A stretch of 32,869 bases of DNA from Halorubrum distributum JCM 10118 (GTDB lineage: Archaea; Halobacteriota; Halobacteria; Halobacteriales; Haloferacaceae): positions 20,468 through 53,336 of the forward strand of contig NZ_AOJN01000066.1 in the NCBI RefSeq assembly GCF_000337335.1. The letters are read 5' to 3'. This document shows, one piece after another, positions 7,033-14,128 of the stretch (within the stretch, counting starts at the first letter, position 1; every line of letters begins with the position of its first letter). A program made the position numbers and the translations under genes. The notes below the pieces were generated by a model. It had not been told where the DNA came from, did no database searches, and saw only the letters and a list, made by a program, of their open reading frames with translations.

Positions 7033-8190
7033 TCACGCCCAACCGCGGTCGGTCTCGTTCAGCCGCTCGCAGCCGTCCTCGGTGACGACCACGAGGTCCT
7101 CTATCCGGCAGCCGAACCGCCCGTCGAGGTAGACCCCGGGCTCGACGGAGCAGACCATCCCCGGCTCCAGCGGGCGGTCGTTGCCCGCGACGAGGTACGG
7201 CTCCTCGTGGACGTCCAGGCCGACGCCGTGGCCGGTCCGGTGGACGAACGCGTCGCCGTACCCCGCCGCCTCGATCACGTCGCGCGCGGCGCGGTCGACG
7301 GCCGACGCGGGGACGCCCGGTTCGACCGCCTCCACGCCGGCCGCCTGCGCCTCGCGCACGACCTCGTGGACCTCGGCGTACGCCTCGCTCGGCTCGCCGC
7401 CGAAGACGAGCGTCCGCGTCTGGTCGGACGGGTAGCCGTCGACGCGCGTCCCGAAGTCGAGGACGACCGGCTCGCCCGCCCGGATCTCGCGGTCGCCGTG
7501 GCCGTGGTGGGGCTTCGCGCCGTTCTCGCCCGCCGCGACGACCGTCTCGAAGCTGACGCCGCGGCCCCCGCGCTCGGCTAGCCGGTCCGCGATCCGGTCG
7601 GCGAGGGCGGCCTCGGTCATGCCGACCGCGTCGTCCCCCAGCTCGCGGAGGTCGCCGACGACCGCGTCCGCGACGCCGGCCGCCTCGCGGAGCGCCGCCA
7701 GCTCGGCCTCGTCCTTCCGGACCCGGAGGTCCGCGAGCGCCTCGCTCGCCAGCCCCCACGTCGCGTCGGGCGCCGCCGCGCGGAGGTCCTGCGTGAACCG
7801 CGCCCACATCGTGTCGTCGACGAGGAGCCGCCCCGCGTCGAGCCCCCTGTCCGCGAGCAGCTCCCGCGTCGCCGCGACGGGGTCGTCGCCGTCGCTCCAC
7901 GTCCGTATCTCCGCGACGCTCGTCGCCTCCCGGACCTGCGTCTCGTACAGCGCCGGCGCGAGCAGCGCCGGCTCCGGGTCGGCCGCGCTCGCCGCCGGCA
8001 CGACGAGGAAGAAGTGGCGCTCGCCGGGCTCCTCGGCGAAGCCGGTGAGGTACTGGAGGTTGCGGCTCGGGAACGCGACCAGCCCCGCCGCGTCCACCTC
8101 GTCGAGCCGGCTCGCGGCCCGCTCGCGTCGTCGATCGTGCGGTCTCGTCGACTCCTCCGCCGACAGGCCCGCGTGTGCGTCGTCGGTCAC
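7033..8190 (-). CDS. M24 family metallopeptidase (Xaa-Pro aminopeptidase/dipeptidase-like)
   Basis: This 385-residue soluble enzyme has a creatinase-like N-terminal domain (about 1-155, including NLQYLTGF) and a 'pita-bread' M24 catalytic domain. All five metal ligands are present: D245 in VLDFGT, D256 in YPSDQTRT, H321 in HRTGHGVGLDVHE, E350 in SVEPGVY and E364 in RIEDLV. It should hydrolyse an N-terminal residue next to proline, or a proline dipeptide, with two divalent metals in the cytoplasm. Aminopeptidase P and prolidase cannot be separated from sequence alone. The ATG at 8190 lies about 21-28 bases from a good TATA box, implying a leaderless transcript. There is no operon partner: the gene diverges from a small zinc protein upstream. 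Confidence 0.92.
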   Translation of the reverse strand: MTDDAHAGLSAEESTRPHDRRRERAASRLDEVDAAGLVAFPSRNLQYLTGFAEEPGERHFFLVVPAASAADPEPALLAPALYETQVREATSVAEIRTWSDGDDPVAATRELLADRGLDAGRLLVDDTMWARFTQDLRAAAPDATWGLASEALADLRVRKDEAELAALREAAGVADAVVGDLRELGDDAVGMTEAALADRIADRLAERGGRGVSFETVVAAGENGAKPHHGHGDREIRAGEPVVLDFGTRVDGYPSDQTRTLVFGGEPSEAYAEVHEVVREAQAAGVEAVEPGVPASAVDRAARDVIEAAGYGDAFVHRTGHGVGLDVHEEPYLVAGNDRPLEPGMVCSVEPGVYLDGRFGCRIEDLVVVTEDGCERLNETDRGWA

Positions 8191-8210
8191 GCGCCGGAAT
8201 TCGGACTCGG

Positions 8211-8218
8211 TATATAAG
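8211..8218 (-). promoter_or_regulatory. TATA box for the M24 peptidase gene
   Basis: CTTATATA on the minus strand lies about 21-28 bases before the ATG at 8190, the normal archaeal TATA-to-start distance for a leaderless mRNA. Confidence 0.65.
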
Positions 8219-8283
8219 TAGGGTGGCGTTGACCGGGCAGCAAGCGGCGCATAACTACGCCGGATCGGCCGCTACGCGATAGC

Positions 8284-8460
8284 ATGTCAACCGAGAACGC
8301 CGCGACGTTCGACTGCCCGGAGTGCGACGTGTCCGCCCCCTCGACGTCGGTGCCGTACGACTCGCTCGGCTACGTCGTCTGCCCGGTGTGCGGATACGCC
8401 GCCACGCCGGATCCGGAGCGGTCGCCGAGCGCCGATGGGTCGCCGAGCACGGGGGACTGA
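8284..8460 (+). CDS. 58-residue zinc-ribbon protein
   Basis: This small protein begins MSTENAATFDCPECDVSAPS and has two knuckles, CPEC (C11/C14) and CPVCGY (C33/C36), about 18 residues apart. That is a classic one-zinc ribbon. The final 18 residues are a Ser/Pro/Asp-rich tail. The reading frame is closed by TGA at 8458-8460. A TATA-like CATAACTA at 8250-8257 is spaced for a leaderless start. Haloarchaea carry many proteins of this kind, often under 70 residues; a few have been linked to biofilm or stress phenotypes, but I cannot assign this one. It diverges from the M24 peptidase gene. The codon choice (C/G third positions) matches neighbouring real genes. Confidence 0.72.
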   Translation: MSTENAATFDCPECDVSAPSTSVPYDSLGYVVCPVCGYAATPDPERSPSADGSPSTGD

Positions 8461-8548
8461 CTCGGTCCCGGAGCGCCTTGCCGAACGCGGCGCCGCGCCG
8501 CGGCCTCGGAACCGCACCGCTTTAGCCGCGGGGCGCGTCCGGCCGGGT

Positions 8549-8779
8549 ATGAGCTGGTCGCTGGAGCGCGACGACGGTACGATCTCCGAATGGGAGCGGT
8601 CGGACGGGTACGCGACCGTCAGGCTCCGCGAGCGCGCGGCGGGCGGCTTCGTCGTCCGCCTCGACGTGATGGAGCAGGCGGCCGACGAGTCGGCCTACGA
8701 GCGGGTCCGGTTCGACGACCGCGAGGCCGCCGAAGCGCGAGCGACCGAGTGGCGCGACGCCCGCGGCCTCGACGAGTAG
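8549..8779 (+). CDS. uncharacterised 76-residue haloarchaeal protein
   Basis: This small soluble protein begins MSWSLERDDGTISEWERSDG. An N-terminal beta-rich half (ATVRLRERAAGGFVVRLDVMEQA) is followed by a helical C-terminus (FDDREAAEARATEWRDARGL). It resembles a widespread haloarchaeal DUF family with the same opening and length, though I cannot name the DUF with confidence. The ATG at 8549 follows a GC-rich spacer with TTTAGCC at 8521-8527, a weak TATA candidate at the right distance. The gene is convergent with the VOC gene, the two stop codons being only 6 bases apart. The function is unknown; no metal ligands or catalytic motif are apparent. Confidence 0.75.
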   Translation: MSWSLERDDGTISEWERSDGYATVRLRERAAGGFVVRLDVMEQAADESAYERVRFDDREAAEARATEWRDARGLDE

Positions 8780-8785
8780 CGCGGA

Positions 8786-9139
8786 CTACTCGATGTCGAC
8801 CGCGTCGTCGAGGAAGACCTGGCACTCCACGGTCCGGCCCTCGGGATCCTCGGCGAAACACTGGTAGATGTCGTACGTCTCGTTCGCTCGCGGCTCTTTC
8901 ACGACCGCGTCGCCGAGGGCGTCCGCGGCCGCGTCGACCCCCTCACGGTCCGGGTAGACGAACGTGAGGATGCCGCAGTCGTCGGCCGCGTCGCGCTCGC
9001 AGAACCCGAACAGGAACCCGTCGAACTCCAGGATCGTACAGTCGGGCTGTTCGAGGCGCACGGTCGCGTCCAGCCGCTCGCGGTAGAACTCGACGACCGC
9101 GTCGCGCCGCTCCGTCGCGTGGAAGACGATTCCGGTCAC
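8786..9139 (-). CDS. VOC family (glyoxalase/bleomycin-resistance fold) protein
   Basis: This 117-residue protein has the paired beta-alpha-beta-beta-beta modules of the vicinal oxygen chelate fold. FHATERRDAVVEFYRERLDATV is followed by CTILEFDGFLFGFCE. The second module is ILTFVYPDREGVDAAADAL, then CFAEDPEGRTVECQVF, with the E of TVECQ at the usual metal-ligand position. The start is GTG at 9139, giving MTGIVFHAT, a typical beginning for the family. VOC proteins range from glyoxalases to dioxygenases and antibiotic-binding proteins, so the substrate is unknown. The gene is convergent with the 76-residue gene and lies beside tiaS on the same strand, with no clear functional link. Confidence 0.82.
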   Translation of the reverse strand: MTGIVFHATERRDAVVEFYRERLDATVRLEQPDCTILEFDGFLFGFCERDAADDCGILTFVYPDREGVDAAADALGDAVVKEPRANETYDIYQCFAEDPEGRTVECQVFLDDAVDIE

Positions 9140-9204
9140 GTCCGTCCGCTCGCGCGGCGATCACTTCATCGCACCGGAGGCCCGTTGTCACACCAGACGG
9201 CTGG

Positions 9205-10701
9205 TTATCGCTCCGGATGCGTCGGCGCGTCGAACCCGCCGCGGACGAGGGGCTTCGCGACGTGGCGGCGCGCGCTCGGCGGCACCTCGTACCACCCGGC
9301 TTCGAGGTCGCGATCGATCGGCTCCGCGACCTTCCCCGGCGCGCTCGTCCCGCAGTCGCGACACCGGTACCCCTGCCCCTTCCCCGCCGACGACATCGAG
9401 CGCCCGCAGTCCGGGCAGGTCGGGACCGCGGGCGCGGTCCGAACGAGGTCGCGAACGGCGAACTTCTCAAGCTTCAGGGTGCTCTCGGGGCTGTCCGCGT
9501 CGTTCCGCACTTCGTGTTCCCCGCAGAGCGTGACCCGGTCGCCCGGTCGGAGCGCACGGACCCGGTCGCGGAACCGGCCCGTAGGCGCGAACGCGACGGC
9601 GCGGAGGGAGCCACCGGAACCGACGCGGAGGGAGTCACCGGAATCCAGCGTGTCGCGGTCGCCCGCGACGTCGACGTGGACGTGGCCCCCCTGTTTCGTC
9701 TCCGGCGCGCTCGCCACCTTCCCGGCGACCCGGTAGCCGGCGCCGTCGCGTAGCTCGCCGATCCGCCCCGGCGCGAGGTGGGCGTCGGTGCCTTGGTTCG
9801 TCAGGAACGTCGCCGCGCGGTCTACCCGCTCGCCCTCGATGTCGGCCGCGACCGCCCGGCACGCGGCCGGGTCGTCGCCCCGGATCCCGTGGAGGATCGG
9901 GCCCGGTGCGTTGGGCACGCAGACCGCGGCGCCCGTCTCGCGGTCGACGGTGTCCCAGACGGTCGGGTACCCCGCGTCGGCGGCGGCGAAGACGCTCTCG
10001 GCGTCGACCTCGCGGGGCGTCCCGCAGCGGTCGAGCTCGCGGTAGGAAATGCGCTCGAAGGTCCAGTCGCCGAACGCGGCCGGCGCGCCCACCGCCGCGA
10101 GCGCGCCGATCCGCCCCCGTCCCGCGACGGCGTCGGCGTCGTCCGCCCCCACCGCTCCGCCCGCTCCGTTCGCCCCGCCGGCGCCCTCCGCTCCGCCCGC
10201 TCCGTTCGCCCCGCCGGCGCCCTCCGCTCCGCCTGCTCCGTTCGCCCCGCCCGCCGAGCCCACCGCGGCGTGTCGGAACCCGTGCTCCTCGGCCAGCTCG
10301 ACCGCCTCCGCGACGGAGAGCCGCTCGCGGAGCGCGCGTCGCGCGAACGCGGCGACCGCGTCGGGGATCGGCGCCCCGGTCGGGTCGAAGGGGTCGCCGT
10401 CGACGTCGCGGTCGGCGACGACGACGCCAGGCGAGGTCCGCGGGTCGGCGGCCGCGGCGAACTCCGCGACCGTCTCGACGGCGACGGTCGCGGCCCGGTC
10501 GGCGTCGAGGCCGGAGACGTGGAGCGCGACCGCGGCGTTCCCGCGCGTCTTGTGTTTCACCGCCGGATTCAGGCGGACGAGCAGCCGCCGCCGGATCCGG
10601 CCACCGTCGTCCGCGAGCCGCTCCGCGATCCGCGTCGCCACGTACGTCGTACACATCCCGCGCTCGCGGGAGTCGGTGTCGTCGACGGCGACGATCGGCA
10701 T
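9205..10701 (-). CDS. tiaS: tRNA(Ile2) 2-agmatinylcytidine synthetase TiaS
   Basis: This 498-residue enzyme matches archaeal TiaS, which attaches agmatine to C34 of the CAU anticodon of tRNA-Ile2 using ATP, so that the tRNA reads AUA. The N-terminus has the signature VDDTDS (residues 6-11) and RGMCTTYVATRIA. The central domain contains RCGTPREVDAESVF and PILHGIRGDDP, then FLTNQGTDAHLA at about 299-310. An OB-fold region (YRVAGKVASAP...GGHVHVDVAGD) follows, and a C-terminal zinc ribbon has C429, C432, C447 and C450. I start at ATG 10701 because MPIVAVDDTDS is the usual beginning; the TTG at 10728 is less likely. A Gly/Ala/Asn/Glu tandem insertion at about 149-186 interrupts the protein between conserved blocks and is unusual. 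The enzyme is essential in archaea that decode AUA this way. Confidence 0.92.
   Translation of the reverse strand: MPIVAVDDTDSRERGMCTTYVATRIAERLADDGGRIRRRLLVRLNPAVKHKTRGNAAVALHVSGLDADRAATVAVETVAEFAAAADPRTSPGVVVADRDVDGDPFDPTGAPIPDAVAAFARRALRERLSVAEAVELAEEHGFRHAAVGSAGGANGAGGAEGAGGANGAGGAEGAGGANGAGGAVGADDADAVAGRGRIGALAAVGAPAAFGDWTFERISYRELDRCGTPREVDAESVFAAADAGYPTVWDTVDRETGAAVCVPNAPGPILHGIRGDDPAACRAVAADIEGERVDRAATFLTNQGTDAHLAPGRIGELRDGAGYRVAGKVASAPETKQGGHVHVDVAGDRDTLDSGDSLRVGSGGSLRAVAFAPTGRFRDRVRALRPGDRVTLCGEHEVRNDADSPESTLKLEKFAVRDLVRTAPAVPTCPDCGRSMSSAGKGQGYRCRDCGTSAPGKVAEPIDRDLEAGWYEVPPSARRHVAKPLVRGGFDAPTHPER
10154..10250. repeat. in-frame 36-bp minisatellite inside tiaS
   Basis: Two full 36-base units (10154-10189 and 10190-10225) and a partial third with one change (10226-10250) encode a 12-residue Gly/Ala/Asn/Glu repeat. 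The unit is a multiple of three, so gain or loss keeps the tiaS frame. Confidence 0.9.
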
Positions 10702-10790
10702 GCGACGGGGTTCGTGACGGCGCGACAAGCCCCTTTCGAGGGCGGTCGGATGGCTCCGGAGGCAGCCGACCCGCTCGCGGTGCCGGTCGA

Positions 10791-10800
10791 GTATTTAACC
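10791..10800 (-). promoter_or_regulatory. tiaS: possible tiaS TATA box
   Basis: GGTTAAATAC on the minus strand is the best AT-rich box upstream of tiaS. It would give a leader of roughly 65 bases, so this gene may not be leaderless. Confidence 0.35.
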
Positions 10801-10868
10801 GTTTCCCGTGCTAAACGCGGAAAATCGCAGGCGGGCGGCAGTTTCGTCGGGAGCGCGACGACACAACG

Positions 10869-10876
10869 CATATATA
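10869..10876 (+). promoter_or_regulatory. TATA box for the COG1395 regulator gene
   Basis: CATATATA lies about 23-30 bases before ATG 10899, correct spacing for a leaderless archaeal transcript. Confidence 0.65.
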
Positions 10877-10898
10877 CGCCGAGCCGCTTGTTCCGGCT

Positions 10899-11870
10899 AT
10901 GTCCCGGACTGCGCTCATCGGGAACGTCACCGCGATGCTGGAGGACGCAGGGTTCCTCGTCAGCGACCGGTGTGCGGTCCGGCCCAAGAGCTTCGACGTG
11001 GCGGCCCGCCGCGACGAGGACCTCCTCCTCTTAAAGATCCTCGGCAACGTCGACGCCCTCGACGCGGAGACCGGCGCGGAGATGCGCCGGCTCGGCGAGT
11101 ACCTCAGGGGGACGCCGATGGTGATCGGGATCCGCACCCGCGACGAGGAGCTGAAGCCCGGCGTCGTTTACTTCCGACACGGCGTGCCGGTGATCAACCC
11201 CGACACCGCCTACGACCTGTTCGTCGAGGGGATGCCGCCGCTCATCTACGCGGCCCCCGGCGGGCTGTACGTCAGCCTCGACGGCGACCTGCTCGCCGAC
11301 GAGCGCGAGGAGCGCGGCTGGTCGCTCGGCCGCCTCGCGAACGAGCTGGGCGTCTCCCGGCGCACCGTCTCGAAGTACGAGGACGGGATGAACGCCTCCA
11401 TCGAGGTGGCGATCCAGCTGGAGGAGCTGTTCGACCAGCCGTTCTCCAGCCCCGTCGACGTGCTCGACGGCGCCGACGAGGTCCGCGACTCCGAGCCGAC
11501 GCCCTCGGCGCCCGAGGCGGACCCCGACGACGAGCACGTCCTCGGCGTGCTTACGAGCGCCGGCTTCACCGTCCACCCGACCGCCCGCGCCCCGTTCAAG
11601 GCCGTCTCGGAGGACGAGGACAGCCCGGCGACGCGCGTGCTCACCGGCCACTCGGCGTTCACCGCCGCGGCCGAGAAGCGCGCCCGGATCATGTCCTCCA
11701 TCGGCGAGGTGGCACAGACCCGGTCGGTGTACTTCACCGAGGAGGACGAGAAGCGCGAGTCCGTCGACGGCACCGCTCTGGTCTCCTGCGAAGAGCTCGC
11801 CGCGGTCACCGACCCCGAGGAGATCCGCGAGCTGATCCGCGACCGCGCCCGCGCCCCCTCGGAGGCCTGA
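10899..11870 (+). CDS. archaeal HTH transcriptional regulator (COG1395 type)
   Basis: This 323-residue protein belongs to the archaea-specific COG1395 family. An N-terminal nuclease-like alpha/beta region (about 1-125; [34 protein letters not shown], then [11 protein letters not shown]) precedes a Cro/C1-type helix-turn-helix at about 132-178 ([30 protein letters not shown]). A second alpha/beta domain forms the C-terminal 130 residues ([20 protein letters not shown]). The length and layout are typical of the family, which is conserved across Euryarchaeota but whose target genes are mostly unknown. It is transcribed from its own leaderless promoter, divergent from tiaS and convergent with minD4. 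No small-molecule-binding motif is obvious. Confidence 0.88.
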   Translation: MSRTALIGNVTAMLEDAGFLVSDRCAVRPKSFDVAARRDEDLLLLKILGNVDALDAETGAEMRRLGEYLRGTPMVIGIRTRDEELKPGVVYFRHGVPVINPDTAYDLFVEGMPPLIYAAPGGLYVSLDGDLLADEREERGWSLGRLANELGVSRRTVSKYEDGMNASIEVAIQLEELFDQPFSSPVDVLDGADEVRDSEPTPSAPEADPDDEHVLGVLTSAGFTVHPTARAPFKAVSEDEDSPATRVLTGHSAFTAAAEKRARIMSSIGEVAQTRSVYFTEEDEKRESVDGTALVSCEELAAVTDPEEIRELIRDRARAPSEA

Positions 11871-11942
11871 CGGCGTCACGGCCGTTCGACCAGTTTTCGC
11901 GCTCCACCTTTACGGCTGAAAAGCCTCCCTCGTCGGCCGGCC
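11871..11942. terminator. convergent terminator region between the HTH regulator and minD4
   Basis: The 72-base gap between two converging stops has a T4 tract for the plus gene (CAGTTTTCG, 11889-11897). For the minus gene it has a small hairpin with a T-run (GGCTTTTCAGCC on the minus strand, near 11917-11930). Confidence 0.4.
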
Positions 11943-13604
11943 TCACCGACCGAGGAGCCGGCTGAAGAACCCGCCGTCCTTCTCCGGCCCCTCGTCGTCG
12001 TCCGCACCCGACCCCTCCCCGTTGCCGTCTTCCGCCCGCTCGTCGTCCGCCGCCGTCTCGTCGCCCGCGTCCGCCTGCTCGTCGTCCGCGCCCGCCTCGC
12101 TCTCGCCGTCCTCCTCCGACAGCACGGTGTTCATCGTCCCGGTGTCGTCGTCGCGGAACGGGATGCTGCCGGCGAGCTCGTCGTCGATGTCGTCGTCCGC
12201 CGCCGTCGGCTCGTCGCCCGCTCGCTTCTCGTCTCCGTCGTGCTCGGCGGCCGACTCGCGTGCCGTCTCGTCCGCGTCGGGGATCGTGTCCGACTCCTCG
12301 TCCGTCGCGGCCTCGGGGCCGGTGGCCTCGAGTTCGGCAGCCGCTCTCCCGCCGCTCACGGACTCGTCACCGGCGTCGGGTCTGCCGGCCTCGTCGCTTT
12401 CGGTCGCCTCTTGATCGGCGTCGATGCCCTCGCGAGCCGCCCCGTCGCCCTCGTCGACGGACTCCTCCGGCTCGTCGCCGTCGTCGGGTGTTCCCTCGTC
12501 GGTCGTCTCGCCTCCGTCATCGTCGGAGGCCTCGCTCCTGCCGTCACCCGTGTCGTCGCCGTCTTCGTCGGTGTCGTCGTCCGCGACGTCCCCCGCCGCT
12601 TCGCTCTCGCTCGCGACGATGATGTCCTCGCCGTCGCCCGGCTCCGCCACTCCGGCGGCGTCGGGGTCCGCGACGATGATGTGCTCGTCCTCGTCGGTTC
12701 CTCCCTCGTCCTCCGGACCAATGTCGTCATCGTCCGAGTTGCCATCGTCCGAGTCGTCGCTCGCCGGCTCGTCATCATCGGCCGCCGGTCCGTCGTCGAC
12801 GATCACCGCGTCGTCGTCCGCCGCGTCCGGTTCGGCCTCGTCGTCGCCGTGCGCGTCGTCCCCGCCCGCTGCGACCGCGGCCGCGGGCTCGTCGAGCCCG
12901 GGCCCCTCCACGTCCGCGCCGGTCAGCGCTCGTGCCAAGTCGCGGTACGCCCGCGTCGCCGGCGCGTCGGGCGCGGCGGAGAGCAGCGGGCGGTTCGCCG
13001 CCGCGGCCCGGGCCACGGCCTCGTCGTCCGGGACTCGTCCGAGGACTGCCGCGTCGAGCAGGGCCGTGACGACCTCGTCGGTGTCGTCGGTCACGCGGGT
13101 GATCGCGGCGCCCGCAACCGTCCCGCCGAGGCGCTCGGTCAGCTGTCGCGTCTTCTCGGTGTCGCCGAGGGCGCTCCGCTCCGGGGTGGAGACGAGCAGC
13201 GTCTCGTCGGCGATCGCGAGCGGGAGCGTCGAGTCGTGCGACAGGCCGGCGCCCGCGTCGACGAACACGTAGTCCGCGTCGTCGAACGCCTCGACGACCC
13301 GGCGGAGCTCCGACGGATCAGCGGCCGCGTACGCGTCGAGGTCGGTCGCCCCCGGGACGACCCGGAGCCCCGACGGCCCCTCGCGGACCGCCGCCTCCGG
13401 GTCCGCCTCGCCGGCGAGGACGTCGTGGAGGGTGGTCTCGCCCGGGGTCACCCCGACGGCGCCCGCGAGGTTCGCCATGCCGAGGTCGGCGTCGATCGCG
13501 ACGACGTCGGCGCCCGAGTCCGCCAGGATCGTCGCCAGCGCGGCGGTCGTGGTGGTCTTCCCGACGCCACCCTTTGCCGACGCGACCGCATACACCGTTG
13601 CCAT
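11943..13604 (-). CDS. minD4: MinD-family ATPase with long acidic tail, probable MinD4
   Basis: The first 235 residues are a ParA/MinD ATPase. The deviant Walker A KGGVGKTTT is at 11-19 (signature K11), the Walker B-like segment VVAIDADLGMANLAG at 34-48, and VFVDAGAG at about 113-120. A very acidic low-complexity tail of about 300 residues follows. It ends in a short amphipathic segment, GGFFSRLLGR, that recalls the membrane-targeting helix of bacterial MinD. Haloferax volcanii MinD4 has the same architecture: it oscillates along the cell and positions archaella and chemosensory arrays. I also recall that its gene lies close to the ATP synthase genes there, as here. The ortholog call therefore rests on architecture plus synteny. 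The tail contains hydrophobic islands (about 266-271, 308-312, 327-331 and 478-496). The promoter is leaderless and divergent from atpH. Confidence 0.82.
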   Translation of the reverse strand: MATVYAVASAKGGVGKTTTTAALATILADSGADVVAIDADLGMANLAGAVGVTPGETTLHDVLAGEADPEAAVREGPSGLRVVPGATDLDAYAAADPSELRRVVEAFDDADYVFVDAGAGLSHDSTLPLAIADETLLVSTPERSALGDTEKTRQLTERLGGTVAGAAITRVTDDTDEVVTALLDAAVLGRVPDDEAVARAAAANRPLLSAAPDAPATRAYRDLARALTGADVEGPGLDEPAAAVAAGGDDAHGDDEAEPDAADDDAVIVDDGPAADDDEPASDDSDDGNSDDDDIGPEDEGGTDEDEHIIVADPDAAGVAEPGDGEDIIVASESEAAGDVADDDTDEDGDDTGDGRSEASDDDGGETTDEGTPDDGDEPEESVDEGDGAAREGIDADQEATESDEAGRPDAGDESVSGGRAAAELEATGPEAATDEESDTIPDADETARESAAEHDGDEKRAGDEPTAADDDIDDELAGSIPFRDDDTGTMNTVLSEEDGESEAGADDEQADAGDETAADDERAEDGNGEGSGADDDEGPEKDGGFFSRLLGR

Positions 13605-13625
13605 ACGGTGAGGGTCCGGCGACTG

Positions 13626-13636
13626 CTACTTAAATG
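13626..13636 (-). promoter_or_regulatory. minD4: TATA box for minD4
   Basis: CATTTAAGTAG on the minus strand is a near-ideal haloarchaeal TATA element centred about 26 bases before ATG 13604, so the mRNA is probably leaderless. Confidence 0.65.
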
Positions 13637-13732
13637 TAGGCGGCGGCGACCGGCGTTGCCGGCCGGGTTCGGTCCGCGACCGGTCTATATCGGCGAGAAA
13701 CGGGCCGAACCCCCCGCGCACTTTCGCAAACA

Positions 13733-13740
13733 CCTTATAC
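13733..13740 (+). promoter_or_regulatory. atpH: TATA box for the ATP synthase operon
   Basis: CCTTATAC lies about 35 bases before ATG 13772 and would give a leader of about 5-10 bases. TCTATATC at 13684-13691 is a second candidate giving a longer leader. Both lie in the 167-base divergent region shared with minD4. Confidence 0.55.
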
Positions 13741-13771
13741 GTCGCTTGTAGAGTTTCAGGCGATTAGTAGC

Positions 13772-14128
13772 ATGGCGAGACCAGAGGTGCTCAACTCGAT
13801 CAAGGAGGCCGAACGGGAGGCGGACGAGATCATCGCGGACGCGGAGTCGGACGCCGAGGAGCGCCTCGCCGAAGCTCGAAAGCGCGCGGACGAGATCCGC
13901 GCCGAGGCCGAGGAGGAGGCGGAAGCGGAGGCCCAAGAGCGGCTCGAAGCGGCCCGCGAGGAGATAGCGGAGCGGCGCGAGGAGATCCTCGAATCGGGGC
14001 GCGACGACCGCGACGAGCTCGAACGCGAGGCCCGCGACCGGGTGGAATCGGCCGTCGACTACGCCGTCGAGCAGTTCGAGGCGGCGGTTCACGACCAGGC
14101 CGAGGAGGCGGTGGATGCTCAGGCCTGA
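13772..14128 (+). CDS. atpH: A-type ATP synthase subunit H (peripheral stalk)
   Basis: This 118-residue protein is almost wholly a charged coiled coil rich in Ala, Glu and Arg, as expected for subunit H. H pairs with subunit E in the peripheral stalks that hold the catalytic head still while the rotor turns. It begins MARPEVLNSIKEAEREADEI and has the EAEREADEIIADAE-type heptads of stalk proteins throughout. It is the first gene of the operon. Its end overlaps the start of atpI by 14 bases, so the two are probably translationally coupled. Assignment rests on coiled-coil character plus position, since sequence alone is low-complexity. Confidence 0.88.
   Translation: MARPEVLNSIKEAEREADEIIADAESDAEERLAEARKRADEIRAEAEEEAEAEAQERLEAAREEIAERREEILESGRDDRDELEREARDRVESAVDYAVEQFEAAVHDQAEEAVDAQA
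14104..14108 (+). promoter_or_regulatory. atpI: Shine-Dalgarno inside atpH for atpI
   Basis: GGAGG ends 6 bases before ATG 14115 and supports that start, which overlaps the atpH 3' end, over the later in-frame ATG at 14133. Confidence 0.6.

Noticed and set aside
10702..10728. Longer TiaS start at TTG 10728
   Set aside because: It adds nine basic residues before the conserved VDDTDS opening; ATG 10701 gives the usual N-terminus.
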